A stretch of 64,000 nt of DNA from Faucicola sp902506225 (GCA_902506225.1 LR733345.1:248001-312000); one strand, 5' to 3'. Counted from the first letter of the stretch, positions 50,028 to 59,366 are shown. Numbers and translations: made by a program. The notes: generated by a model not told the origin, from the sequence alone.

Positions 50028-52577
50028 ATGACTACAAACGTTACTGCCATTGCGGCTAATCCAGCGGTAGATGTACTCTCTGAGCAAGTCCAGCAAGCCA
50101 TTTATCAAAAATTAGCTGCCAATCTTGGTATCAAACTCAACCAAATGATGGCATTCGTCAAACTCTACGATGATGGCGCGACGATTCCGTTTATTGCACG
50201 CTATCGTAAAGACCAAACCGGCGGGCTCGATGACGTACAGTTGCGTAGTCTGGAAAAATCGCTGAGCTATGAACGAGATATGGCCATTCGCCGCCAAAAA
50301 ATCATTGAGCTGTTGACTTCACAAAATAAGCTGACCGATGAATTGAGTGAACGCATCAATCAAGCGGTATCCAAACTTGAATTAGAAGACATTTATTTGC
50401 CATATCGTCCGCGCCGCCGCTCACTGGCAACCCAAGCGCGTGAAGCAGGACTTGAGCCAATTGCCTTGGCGGTTTTAAATGAGTCGGTAAGCCCAGCCGC
50501 AGCATTATCAAGTTACCAAGCGCCAGCGCCTGTACAGGATGACAATGGCGAAGCCGAAGCGTCAATTTTTGAAGATAAAGAAAAACAGCTATCAGGTATC
50601 GGCGCCATTATTATCGATGAGTGGACACAGCAGCTTGATCTACTCGATAAACTGCGCGTCGGCTTTGGTAAAATCGCCCAAATTCATAGCCGTTTAGTGG
50701 GCGAAGAAAAACGGGAAGTCGGCGAAAAATACAAAGACTATTTCGACCACACTGAAAGCTTGGCGCGTCTACCCAATCATCGATTATTAGCGATGCTACG
50801 CGGTCGCCAAGACAACGTACTGACGATTGCCATTGAAGGCGATGATGCACCGTTTACCCAGCAAATTAATCAGGCATTTAACTTAACGGCTGCCGAGCCT
50901 AGTGACCGTCAACAGTTTTTATTGTCACTGGGCAAAAAACTGTGGTTGGATAAATGGCGTCCGCATATTGAGCATCGTTTGCTCACAGAAAAGCGCTTAA
51001 CGGCTGAATCCGCAGCAATTGACGTGTTTGCAAACAATTTACAGCATCTATTAATGGCAGCGCCAGCGGGTCAAAAAACGATTCTAGGCGTCGATCCGGG
51101 TATCCGTCATGGGGTCAAAATGGCGGTGGTTGATAGCCTAGGTCATGTTGCCAAAAACAGCGATGATAGTTTTGCGATTGCAACGGTGTATCCATTTGCC
51201 CCAGACAATAAGGTCGATGAAGCCAAACAAACCATTGCCGATTTACTCAAAAATCACCATGTGGATTTAATCGCCATTGGTAATGGTACGGCTAGCCGTG
51301 AGACAGATGCTTTAATCAAAGAAATTTTGGCAGAACACAGCGCACAGGGCAAGGGGGATATCAAAGCCGTGCCTGTGGTGGTCAATGAGTCTGGTGCGTC
51401 TGTGTACTCAGCCAGCGAACTGGCATCGCAAGAATTACAAGCGCTTGATGTATCCATTCGTGGGGCGGTATCGATTGCCCGTCGTTTGCAAGATCCCTTG
51501 TCTGAGCTGGTTAAAGTCGATCCCAAAGCCATTGGCGTGGGTCAATATCAGCATGACGTCAACCAAACGCAGCTGGCGGATAGTTTAACCAAAGTCACGC
51601 AAGACTGCGTGAATGCAGTAGGCGTAGATGTCAACACCGCAAGCCCTGCGATTTTGTCTTATATCGCAGGTCTCAATGTCAATGTGGCGCAGCAAATTGT
51701 CAACTACCGTAACGAACATGGCGCATTTGCCAATCGTGAACAGCTCAAAAACGTGCCAAGATTAGGTGCCAAAACTTTTGAACAAGCGGCAGGTTTTTTA
51801 CGCATTCGTGGCGGTGATGAGCCGCTAGATGCGACAGGGTTACACCCAGAAAACTACGAGATGGTCAAACAATGGCTGGCTTCAACTGACAACACTCTCA
51901 ACGATGTGCTAGGCGACGAGTCAGCGCTTAACAATCTGACCGCTTCACTGGTCGCTGCCGCAAACGATGAGGTTAACGATGCCGAGCAAGCAACGCTGAA
52001 AGCCGCTGCCATCAAACAAGAATTAGCCAAACCTGCACACGATCCAAGACCGAGCTTTAAAACAGCGCAGTTCCGTGACGATGTCAATAGCCTCAACGAT
52101 TTAACCGAAGGGATGACGCTTGAAGGCGTGGTCACCAATGTGACAAGTTTTGGTTGTTTTGTTGATGTTGGCGTCCACCAAGATGGCTTGGTACATATCT
52201 CAGAGATGGGTAACGAATTTATCGCCGATCCGTTAAATCATGTCAAACCAGGTGATATCGTCACCGTTCGCGTGATTTCAGTGGATGCAGAGCGTAAACG
52301 CGTGGGCTTTAGCATGAAGTCAGATACCCCAATGGCAGCCAAACCTGCTGAAAAAGCACCCGCTGGTAAAGCAAAAAATACCAACCAATCAGTGGCTGGT
52401 ACGGCGAAAAAACATGCAGACCATAGCGAGCGCGGTAGCAAATCAGCCAAACATTCGGGCAAACCTCAACGTGGTGATAAAGCCGCTAAACCGCACAACC
52501 AAACAGCCGACAAACCGCAAAAAATCGGTAGCTTAGGTGCACTGTTGGCACAAGCAGGTCTAAAAAAATCAACATAA
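50028..52577 (+). CDS. tex: RNA-binding transcription accessory protein Tex
   Basis: 849 residues from the ATG at 50028 with TTAGG upstream; a TTG-initiated reading from 50013 is unlikely. Order: helical N-terminal region (FIARYRKDQTGGLDDVQLR is a hallmark), YqgF/RNase H-like domain (about 330-460, ILGVDPGIRHGVKMAVVD), helix-hairpin-helix repeats (about 500-570), and an S1 RNA-binding domain (about 690-765, LEGVVTNVTSFGCFVDVGVHQDGLVHISEM). A Lys-rich disordered tail of about 75 residues follows and ends in GSLGALLAQAGLKKST. Tex acts in transcription and RNA metabolism and is widely conserved. Confidence 0.94.
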   Translation: MTTNVTAIAANPAVDVLSEQVQQAIYQKLAANLGIKLNQMMAFVKLYDDGATIPFIARYRKDQTGGLDDVQLRSLEKSLSYERDMAIRRQKIIELLTSQNKLTDELSERINQAVSKLELEDIYLPYRPRRRSLATQAREAGLEPIALAVLNESVSPAAALSSYQAPAPVQDDNGEAEASIFEDKEKQLSGIGAIIIDEWTQQLDLLDKLRVGFGKIAQIHSRLVGEEKREVGEKYKDYFDHTESLARLPNHRLLAMLRGRQDNVLTIAIEGDDAPFTQQINQAFNLTAAEPSDRQQFLLSLGKKLWLDKWRPHIEHRLLTEKRLTAESAAIDVFANNLQHLLMAAPAGQKTILGVDPGIRHGVKMAVVDSLGHVAKNSDDSFAIATVYPFAPDNKVDEAKQTIADLLKNHHVDLIAIGNGTASRETDALIKEILAEHSAQGKGDIKAVPVVVNESGASVYSASELASQELQALDVSIRGAVSIARRLQDPLSELVKVDPKAIGVGQYQHDVNQTQLADSLTKVTQDCVNAVGVDVNTASPAILSYIAGLNVNVAQQIVNYRNEHGAFANREQLKNVPRLGAKTFEQAAGFLRIRGGDEPLDATGLHPENYEMVKQWLASTDNTLNDVLGDESALNNLTASLVAAANDEVNDAEQATLKAAAIKQELAKPAHDPRPSFKTAQFRDDVNSLNDLTEGMTLEGVVTNVTSFGCFVDVGVHQDGLVHISEMGNEFIADPLNHVKPGDIVTVRVISVDAERKRVGFSMKSDTPMAAKPAEKAPAGKAKNTNQSVAGTAKKHADHSERGSKSAKHSGKPQRGDKAAKPHNQTADKPQKIGSLGALLAQAGLKKST

Positions 52578-52600
52578 AACCCGCATCATTGGTAAACGTG

Positions 52601-52628
52601 CATCTAAATGGCTAAATCCATTTAGATG
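52601..52628. other. Perfect inverted repeat between tex and menA
   Basis: CATCTAAATGG (52601-52611) and CCATTTAGATG (52618-52628) form an 11-bp stem with loop CTAAAT. No T-run follows on either strand, so it is not a classical terminator; it may stabilise or process the tex-menA transcript. Confidence 0.6.
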
Positions 52629-52661
52629 TTGCGATTGGTGATACAAGGTTTCGAGAGAGTG

Positions 52662-53594
52662 ATGGTCAATTTTTTACAAGCATTTTGGCAAGCGACTCGC
52701 CCACGCACTTATCCACTAGCGGTGGCTGGCATTATAGTAGCCAATGCGTTGGCATACTCGCGTATTGGCAGCTTTGAAACCAAAAATTGGCAAATCTTTT
52801 TGCTAAGCCTTTGGGTTGCCTTAGGCTTACAGATTTTATCCAATTTAGCCAACGACTATGGCGATGGTATACGGGGTACGGATGCCCATCGACTCGACAG
52901 ACAGACTGCCCAAGGGACAATCAAGCCCAAGACCCTCAAGAAATTAATCATAAGTTGGGCACTGTTTATTTTTGGCTGTGGCATTGGCTTACTTTGGCTG
53001 AGCTTTAACAGTCTGACCGATTTTTTTACCTTCTTAGCATTGGGCATCATCGCCATTATCGCCGCAGTGACCTATACCATGGGTAAAAACCCCTATGGGT
53101 ACAATGCGAAAGGGGAAATAGCGGTATTTTTATTCTTCGGCTTAGTTAACGTATTAGGGGGCGTGTACCTACAAACACAATTTATCCGTGTGATGGATAT
53201 TATTGCTGCGGTAGTGATTGGCCTGCTATGCACGTGCGTATTGATGATTAACAATATGCGGGATTTTGACACGGATACAAGCGCTGGTAAAAACACCCTT
53301 GCCACCACCTTAGGCAAAGAAAGCATGAGCCACCTGTATCGGTTTATGTTGTTGGGTGCTTACTTTTTACTCATTACCTTTGTGACCTTGCGACAAAATT
53401 TTTATCTATTAAGCTTACTTGTTCTAGTATCACCGATTGCCAAACATCTTAAAATGGTTCGCCATTATAGTGATGAAAATATCCCCTCAAACGCACTAGC
53501 GCCAGAACTAGCCAAAATTGTCTTAATCACTCTAGCGACCAGTATATTGATGAGTTTAAGTATTCTTATCTTTAACTATAAAAAACTAATTTGA
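52662..53594 (+). CDS. menA: 1,4-Dihydroxy-2-naphthoate polyprenyltransferase-like protein (MenA)
   Basis: 310 residues from the ATG at 52662; a further 12 residues upstream overlap the hairpin and are doubtful. A UbiA-type membrane prenyltransferase with eight to nine transmembrane segments. The first Asp-rich motif is NLANDYGDGIRGTD (near 63-76) and the second is NNMRDFDTDTSAGK (near 203-216), both in MenA form. It attaches a polyprenyl chain to DHNA in menaquinone synthesis. No other men gene is in the window, so a full menaquinone pathway cannot be confirmed. Last gene before the rRNA promoter. Confidence 0.82.
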   Translation: MVNFLQAFWQATRPRTYPLAVAGIIVANALAYSRIGSFETKNWQIFLLSLWVALGLQILSNLANDYGDGIRGTDAHRLDRQTAQGTIKPKTLKKLIISWALFIFGCGIGLLWLSFNSLTDFFTFLALGIIAIIAAVTYTMGKNPYGYNAKGEIAVFLFFGLVNVLGGVYLQTQFIRVMDIIAAVVIGLLCTCVLMINNMRDFDTDTSAGKNTLATTLGKESMSHLYRFMLLGAYFLLITFVTLRQNFYLLSLLVLVSPIAKHLKMVRHYSDENIPSNALAPELAKIVLITLATSILMSLSILIFNYKKLI

Positions 53595-53624
53595 AAATAA
53601 ATGAAAAAACTTTTCCCATTGGTA

Positions 53625-53652
53625 TTGACAGGCAAAAAGAAAAGCGTATAAT
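53625..53652 (+). promoter_or_regulatory. rRNA promoter P1
   Basis: Perfect TTGACA and TATAAT separated by 16 nt, followed by ACGCACTC. Typical strong rRNA P1 promoter. Confidence 0.88.
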
Positions 53653-53758
53653 ACGCACTCACTGGCAGCGACTACAGCCACAAACTGTAGTAAAAACAAC
53701 AACTTAAATTAATATAGATAGAAGTTGAGCGGTCACAAAAAATTAAAGAAAAAAGTTA

Positions 53759-53786
53759 TTGACAACACAAAATAAGCTGTTAAAAT
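53759..53786 (+). promoter_or_regulatory. rRNA promoter P2
   Basis: TTGACA and TAAAAT separated by 16 nt, 134 nt downstream of P1, the usual tandem arrangement of rrn promoters. Confidence 0.8.
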
Positions 53787-54016
53787 AGCGACCTTCTTAA
53801 CGACATCAGCCGATGATGTTGTGAACTAAATAACAACAAACACAAGAACAACTTGTGTGGATTTTCACTTAGGGCGATAAAATTAAGACTTTAATTAATT
53901 TGTATTGTCAGAGTGAAGATACTCGTAAGTTTATTTGAGCAAAGACAGTATAAATAATTGAGTCAACAAATTAAATCTATTGACACCGCGTAGCGATGAC
54001 AATAGATAGAAAGATT

Positions 54017-54335
54017 AAACTGAAGAGTTTGATCATGGCTCAGATTGAACGCTGGCGGCAGGCTTAACACATGCAAGTCGAACGATGAAACTCTAGCTTG
54101 CTAGAGATGATTAGTGGCGGACGGGTGAGTAACATTTAGGAATCTGCCTAGTAGTGGGGGATAGCTCGGGGAAACTCGAATTAATACCGCATACGACCTA
54201 CGGGTGAAAGGGGGCGCAAGCTCTTGCTATTAGATGAGCCTAAATCAGATTAGCTAGTTGGTGGGGTAAAGGCCCACCAAGGCGACGATCTGTAACTGGT
54301 CTGAGAGGATGATCAGTCACACCGGAACTGAGACA
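54017..54335 (+). rRNA. 16S rRNA, 5' fragment only
   Basis: Starts AAACTGAAGAGTTTGATCATGG and follows the 16S sequence through CTGGCGGCAGGCTTAACACATG and GGCGGACGGGTGAGTAA to CGGAACTGAGACA, about the first 319 nt. The remaining ~1200 nt of 16S, and the 23S and 5S genes, are missing; sequence after the N is unrelated. The V1/V2 region looks like Moraxella. Confidence 0.95.
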
Positions 54336-54336
54336 N
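54336..54336. other. Single ambiguous base at a 16S/TnpB junction
   Basis: One N separates 16S sequence from a TnpB reading frame. Both sides are multi-copy sequences, so this is most likely a scaffold join or contig-end artefact. Confidence 0.85.
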
Positions 54337-55080
54337 TATACCAAAGGTAGTGGTGAACTGCTAGGCTTACACAGTCAGACTATCCAAGCCATCAATGAAA
54401 CCCACGCCAAATCGCGTCGCCAATTCAAAAAAGCCAAACTAAACTGGCGAACCAACAACCCAAAATCTAAGCGTAAAAGCTTGGGTTGGCTACCATTTAA
54501 ACAATCTGCCATTAAGCATATTGCCACGCACCAAACAGGCAAAAAGGGCTTAAAATCCACCTTACAGCTTAGTTTAGCCAAAGGACAAAAACTAGTCATT
54601 GACCTATGGGACAGCTACAACCTTAGCCTATACCAAATCAACACATGCGAATTGGTACAAGACAGCCGTAACCGTTGGTATGCCTGTATCACCGTTAAAG
54701 AATACCCTAAAACCACTTGTGGAATAGGTAGTGTTGGCATAGATTTGGGGCTTAAAGATAGTGCTACCAGCTCGAGCGGTGACAAACTACAAATCAAACA
54801 AACGCTCAAATATGCTAAAGCGTTAGCCATTGCTCAAAGAGCTAAAAACAAACAGCGTGTCAAAGCAATCCATGCCAAAATCAAAAACACACGCCAAGAC
54901 TTAATCCATAAATTCACCACCCAATTAGTTAAAGATAATGCGCTAATCGTGGTCGGTGATATTCAGAGTAATCAATTTAATAGTAAAAAAGGCAAACTCG
55001 CCAAATCGGTTTACGATGCAGGCTGGTTTGACTTTGCTTTTAAATTCAGCATTATGACGTTTACGAACTTTTGTCATTAG
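54337..55080 (+). pseudogene. tnpB: IS200/IS605-family TnpB (OrfB) fragment, both ends missing
   Basis: A frame open from the N onward for about 235 residues of TnpB, the RNA-guided nuclease of IS605-type elements. The first RuvC aspartate is in GIDLGLKD (codon 54742-54744). The second motif, usually V-E-D-L, reads V-V-G-D-I (Gly codon 54955-54957). AKSVYDAGWFDF matches the region before the zinc finger, then homology stops near 55035 and the frame runs through IS3-like sequence to a stop at 55078. The N terminus lies beyond the N; the zinc finger, third RuvC motif and right end with its guide RNA are gone. No TnpA nearby. Confidence 0.75.
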
Positions 55081-55135
55081 ATAGACCTCTTTTCTTAAGG
55101 GCTATTCTATCTTATTTGCTACAATTTTTTGGTCT
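55033..55135 (-). mobile_element. IS3-family insertion sequence, left-end fragment
   Basis: On the minus strand an AAGAGG ribosome-binding site precedes ATG at 55077 and the peptide MTKVRKRHNAEFKSK, the opening of an IS3-family OrfA. Upstream is a terminal-repeat-like CTCCCCGAAAACTAGACC (about 55112-55131), typical of IS3-family ends. After ~15 codons the sequence changes to TnpB, so only the left ~100 nt remain. The other boundary coincides with the end of the recombinase-like gene. Confidence 0.7.
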
Positions 55136-55150
55136 AGTTTTCGGGGAGTA

Positions 55151-56980
55151 TTATACTTTAACCAGAAAATCACAGATTGGTACAAGGCGTTGGGCATTGG
55201 TGGTGAAACGTTCTTCTTTGTCTTGAATCCAAGCGATTTTTCGGCTTAGATTAAATTGCTTCAAAAAGCCAGGTGCACTTTCCACCGCACGAATAGAAGT
55301 TAGAATTAGCGACACATGCCAGAGCCATAAGCTATAAGCATTAAACTTATCAATGTAATGCGTCTGGGTAATAAGCTGTTTGTGTAAATGCTCAAAGAAG
55401 CGTTTTACCAATGAATATTCAGGCGTATTTTGGCTACCGATACGAAAATTAGCATCTGGCTTCGTGCTGAAATAACCTAAATCTAAACAACTACGTTGAT
55501 TCAGCAGTGCAATCGCTTGTTGATAAACCTCGAAAATTTGTATTTGTTTAAGAGAGGTATAAGATAGATCAGCACGTTTGCGAGCATTTCTGCCTGTAAT
55601 AATACTAGCAATCTGTGTGGTCGTAATTTTCTGAATAAGTAAGGTATAAAATGCCTTTTCGATACGGGCTAAGCTTAGGTAGGGTAAATCCAATTCGTGA
55701 CGTAAATCACCAATGACCGATTCAATCCATTGTGCCATCGGCTCACCTTTATATGCCAAAAAACTTGCCAACTCAGGAGGTAGCGGTAATTTTATTGATG
55801 ACAAGCGATTTGCTAGAACATTCTCAATACCTACCTGCCGAATACGCAATGGGGTAATATCAAGCTTTATAAAAAAATCAAATTGTTGAGTTCGATTACT
55901 AACATCAACAATTCTTTTCTCATTATTATTAATATCAATGGACAACTGTTGGATCGAATAACCGGTGTGTAACGAAAGCAGTAAATAAGCCACAGCGCGC
56001 TTTTTATCTCTCTCGATATCTGCTTGATGAAAATACTGCCACAGCTTGCTACAAACATTTTGTATCACGAAAGGCGGTAAATGACGGATGTTGATCAGAC
56101 TAAATAGCTCATTGCGGTTAGCATGGGAAACTTTTGCCTTGGTTCGAAGCTGAATTTGTTTTGGGGAAAATTTTTCGGTGGCTTTTAGGCTACGTTGTTC
56201 AAGAACGACGTAAGTAGGCAAATTATTATCAAGACGCTCGCGCAACGGATCAATATCATTCTGCGTTGATTCAATCTCTCTAACCTCTACCAATTCATCG
56301 GTATCATCATCAATATCATTGACAGCCAACGTTTGGGTATAGCTCTCGTCAATTTTTGGTTTTGCTCGCTGCTTTCTACCTTGAGTCTTTCGAGTAATGG
56401 GTTGGCGATGATGATAAGCAAATTCAAGCGTACGATAAATTGACTGTAGTTTTGATAAATTTGGGTGATTAGCGTTTTCGAAAATTTCTAGTTGTTGATG
56501 AACGTTTAAATAGGTTTGCTCTAGTGTATCTGCCTGCCAATTTTGATAGCAGTTTTGCCAGAGGGATTGATAACTAGACTTGGGTGTAAGCAACTTTCTT
56601 GCTTCAATCGCAGTTTCAGTGATTCGCCGAGTCAGCTTATTTTGGGCAAAATATAACAGCAAATGGCACAGTTTGGCTATCCAACGCCACTCATCCGAAG
56701 GGGCAATAGTATCTAGCGGGGGTAATACAAAAGTACTGCTAATAAACGTTTTGACCTCATAGCCTGTCTTGGTGGTCTTGCCCTTATAGCTGGCAAAAAT
56801 CTCTTCAAGCGTATCTTGATTGAGCAGTGTGGTTGGTCTTTTTGGGATAGAAAAACCAATGAACTCTGAATCCTGAAGATTTAAAATCGTATAGAAAAAG
56901 TCTCGCAAATCCTGGGTATATGAATCTTGCTGTTCAGGGATAAGCAAGGCAATGTAATTATCCAAATCATCAAGCTTCAT
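55151..56980 (-). pseudogene. Large recombinase-like gene, C terminus cut by an IS3 end
   Basis: 609 residues; I do not recognise the first ~520. The final ~60 resemble the beginning of a tyrosine-recombinase catalytic domain: LWLWHVSLILTSIRAVES fits the box I T-G-x-R-x-x-E pattern, and IAWIQDKEER followed by AQRLVPICDFL fits the beta-hairpin Lys and the R-x-V-P-L strand. The expected His-x-x-Arg and Tyr nucleophile are missing: the frame stops just inside IS3-like sequence. It overlaps the 193-residue gene upstream by 11 nt, so they form a two-gene unit. Rich in R, Q and Y, with a basic linker around 195-215. Probably inactive here. Confidence 0.55.
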
Positions 56981-57551
56981 TTTGCATTTCTTCCGCTATC
57001 AAGTCCACAAATAAAGGCAAGGCATGCGGTTTTTTGCTTTGTTGTAATCTAGCTTGATAGTCATAATGATGCCTATCTAAGCCTAGTTCTTTTAACACGT
57101 TTGCAATCGTTAACTCATCCTCAAAAATCTCTTTAGCTATCTCATTCGGCATTGAACTTTTGATTGCTTGGTAGATTGTTGGATTAATGGGTTTTAACGC
57201 TAAAAAAGCATTCAGTAAATATGCCCAAGCTCTTCTTCTAATATCTATATCAGTCAACGCAAGTTGCCGAATCACAATCGTTTGTTGGTTCTGTATCAAA
57301 CCCACCGATGCAAAGTCATCAAAAAAATAAAAGATTTCTTGATCTTTATTTGTAAGATCTTTAACTACATCGAATGTTACGGTTTTAGGCGTAAGTATTT
57401 TACGGTTTTGCCTAGGTTTGATAATTTCAAATAGTTCACAATAAATTTGATACTGTCTACATGCTAGTTCATGAACAACAAAGTTGTGAGCCGCGACAGA
57501 TAGGTTCTTGGTGGTGCTTTTAGGCTTTTTCTGGGTAGTGTTTCTTGTCAT
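56970..57551 (-). CDS. Hypothetical protein, partner of the recombinase-like gene
   Basis: A 193-residue soluble protein that I do not recognise. The N terminus is basic (MTRNTTQKKPKSTTKN), the middle is mixed, and the C-terminal half is helical. Its stop overlaps the start of the large recombinase-like gene by 11 nt, so the two products probably work together, as accessory proteins of multi-gene recombinase modules do. Start supported by AGG 10-12 nt upstream. An inverted repeat (57647-57686) lies about 100 nt upstream. Confidence 0.5.
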   Translation of the reverse strand: MTRNTTQKKPKSTTKNLSVAAHNFVVHELACRQYQIYCELFEIIKPRQNRKILTPKTVTFDVVKDLTNKDQEIFYFFDDFASVGLIQNQQTIVIRQLALTDIDIRRRAWAYLLNAFLALKPINPTIYQAIKSSMPNEIAKEIFEDELTIANVLKELGLDRHHYDYQARLQQSKKPHALPLFVDLIAEEMQNEA

Positions 57552-57646
57552 TGGCGTATGTTACCTAGATCATCTCATTTTAGCTTTACCTAATGCCGTG
57601 AGGCGATATTGTGGGGGTATGGTCATTTCAACAAGTCCTACTACTA

Positions 57647-57686
57647 AAGCGGGGTAAAGGTAGACTTTTTAACGCATACCCCGCTT
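57647..57686. repeat. 10-bp inverted repeat upstream of the recombinase module
   Basis: AAGCGGGGTA (57647-57656) and TACCCCGCTT (57677-57686) are perfect inverted copies separated by 20 nt. Possible operator, recombinase site or terminator arms. Confidence 0.65.
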
Positions 57687-58035
57687 GCAAGTCTTCAACA
57701 CTATTAGGCAGCTTAGCATTCTTGATCCTTACCTTTTCATTTAGAAAATATTAAATAAATATCGATAGAGAATTAATTTGACCTATCATTCCTTAAAAAT
57801 ACTATTAAACGTATATTTTAATTTTATTTAATAAATATTTAAGATAATATTTTAAATAAATTTTTAAATAAAAATTTATATATTTTTAATAATATAATTT
57901 ACAAATTTTGCAAGAATAGGGTAGGGCAAAAATAGGTCGGGGTCATTTTTGATTTTATACAGCAAAATTAACGTGACCAAAAACTATCTAATATACCTAA
58001 ATATACACTAAAATTTTGAAATAATAAAGACAATA

Positions 58036-58073
58036 AAAAAGCTGAATCCCTTCTAAATAAAAGGATTCAGCTT
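58036..58073 (-). terminator. Terminator after the TerD-protease gene
   Basis: GCTGAATCC and GGATTCAGC form a long stem with one bulge. On the minus strand it is followed by T6. Confidence 0.75.
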
Positions 58074-58143
58074 AATGTAAATTTAAGTATTTTAGGTGTA
58101 CGTCATTGCCAAGGTCGTGTTTTTTAACCCACAGCCAAATCTT

Positions 58144-59334
58144 TTATACCCCACAGCCAACTAACCACAAAGCAGATTTACTCTGTTTGGTAATCTGAGG
58201 CGTGGATAGGGGTGTTTGGCTAATATCATGGGTAAGCTCGCTCACATTAAGACCGCAACTGGTTAAAAGCGCAGATAATAATTGATATTTGACAGCATAA
58301 TTCATGTTTTGGGTATTGGCAATGGTATGGGTAACCATACCGACCACTTCGCCTGTGGGAAGCAGGAGCGGACTGCCACTTGAGCCAGGCTGAATTGGCG
58401 CAGTAAACTGCATAAAACGAATATCGTTGCCAATGCCTTGTAGCCCTGCGATATTGCCTTGGGTGACTTGTAATTGACTACCAAGACCTGTTAGCGGAAA
58501 ACCAAGCGTGGTAATTTGCTCACCCAGCAAATCATAGCCACGTTCTCGCACGGGCAGATAACTTGGTAAAGGCTGATTGACTTTAAGTAACGCGGTATCA
58601 CTACCTTCATCTGCCAGCACCACTTGGCATTCCATATCGGGATAACCTTGTTGACGCAGTGCGATTTGGTTTGCCCCGTCCACCACATGCTCACAAGTGA
58701 GTAAATGATAGGGATCAATCGCAAAAGCCGTCCCAGTCCAAGTGTCACCTGGCTGAGGGCGAGGACGTCTGTTGTCTAGTACGGCGTGCAAAACGTTGCC
58801 TGTCGTCATGTTATTAGGGTAACGGGCGTCAAAGCTGATTTGTAAACGTTCGGCAAAACTGGCTAGACTTTGACTAGATGTTTCCGCGAGTGCTCGGCAT
58901 TTATATTGCCCATTACGCTGGTAGATCTCCAGTACGATACTGGCTTTGATATGGCGCTCTGGGGTATGAAACGTATAATCAATGTCATTGCTCACTTTAA
59001 TGCTTATATCATTGACTTCCACCGCAGGGGCAATGACACTGGAGTCTTGGTAAGCATACACGATCAGTTGCAGATACTGGGTTTGATTTTGGGCAAACAC
59101 ATGGGCTAAGTCTAATGTCCAAACATGACTTTTCTCACTCTCGACTGTCAGCGCTGCCCAATATTTGCTTTCATGCAGATAAGCAGGGCTGGTAGTGGCT
59201 CGGCGACTTGCATCCATCGCTATCCAAACGCAGCCCATCTCAACCCCAAAACGACTGGCATTTTGGCTGGTTACTACCACTTGGCAAGGCGTGTGGGGGA
59301 TAGGCGTATTTGCCCCAAGTACCAAAGTTGGCAT
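58144..59334 (-). CDS. TerD-domain and trypsin-like serine protease fusion
   Basis: A 396-residue two-domain protein. Residues 1-170 form a TerD-type beta-sandwich (VWTLDLAHV, LIVYAYQD, ASIVLEIYQRNGQYKCRALAE). Residues 195-350 form a chymotrypsin-fold protease: H216 in LLTCEHVVDG, D246 in GSDTALLKV, S319 in QPGSSGSP, so the full triad is present. No signal peptide is seen, pointing to a cytoplasmic enzyme; many trypsin-like bacterial proteases are exported. It is the last gene of a TerD group; a terminator lies between it and the TerD gene before it. The function may be calcium- or stress-triggered proteolysis; inferred only. Confidence 0.72.
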   Translation of the reverse strand: MPTLVLGANTPIPHTPCQVVVTSQNASRFGVEMGCVWIAMDASRRATTSPAYLHESKYWAALTVESEKSHVWTLDLAHVFAQNQTQYLQLIVYAYQDSSVIAPAVEVNDISIKVSNDIDYTFHTPERHIKASIVLEIYQRNGQYKCRALAETSSQSLASFAERLQISFDARYPNNMTTGNVLHAVLDNRRPRPQPGDTWTGTAFAIDPYHLLTCEHVVDGANQIALRQQGYPDMECQVVLADEGSDTALLKVNQPLPSYLPVRERGYDLLGEQITTLGFPLTGLGSQLQVTQGNIAGLQGIGNDIRFMQFTAPIQPGSSGSPLLLPTGEVVGMVTHTIANTQNMNYAVKYQLLSALLTSCGLNVSELTHDISQTPLSTPQITKQSKSALWLVGCGV

Positions 59335-59366
59335 CGTGTTTCCTTATTATTTTTTTTATTATCCCA

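Larger units (their letters stand above)
53595..54016 (+). other. rRNA operon leader region
   Basis: About 420 nt between menA and 16S, AT-rich, with two promoters (53625-53652 and 53759-53786) and no ORF. This is the expected leader of an rrn operon; the antiterminator box was not identified with certainty. Confidence 0.7.
57552..58143. other. AT-rich intergenic region, likely element boundary
   Basis: About 590 nt without an ORF. It holds a 10-bp inverted repeat (57647-57686), an extremely AT-rich stretch (about 57735-57905, mostly A and T runs), and the terminator of the TerD-protease gene (58036-58073). The AT-rich part may be where foreign DNA meets the chromosome. Confidence 0.55.

Noticed and set aside
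54337..55035. Transposon inserted into a functional 16S gene
   Set aside because: No element end or target duplication is visible at the junction, only an N; an assembly join is simpler.
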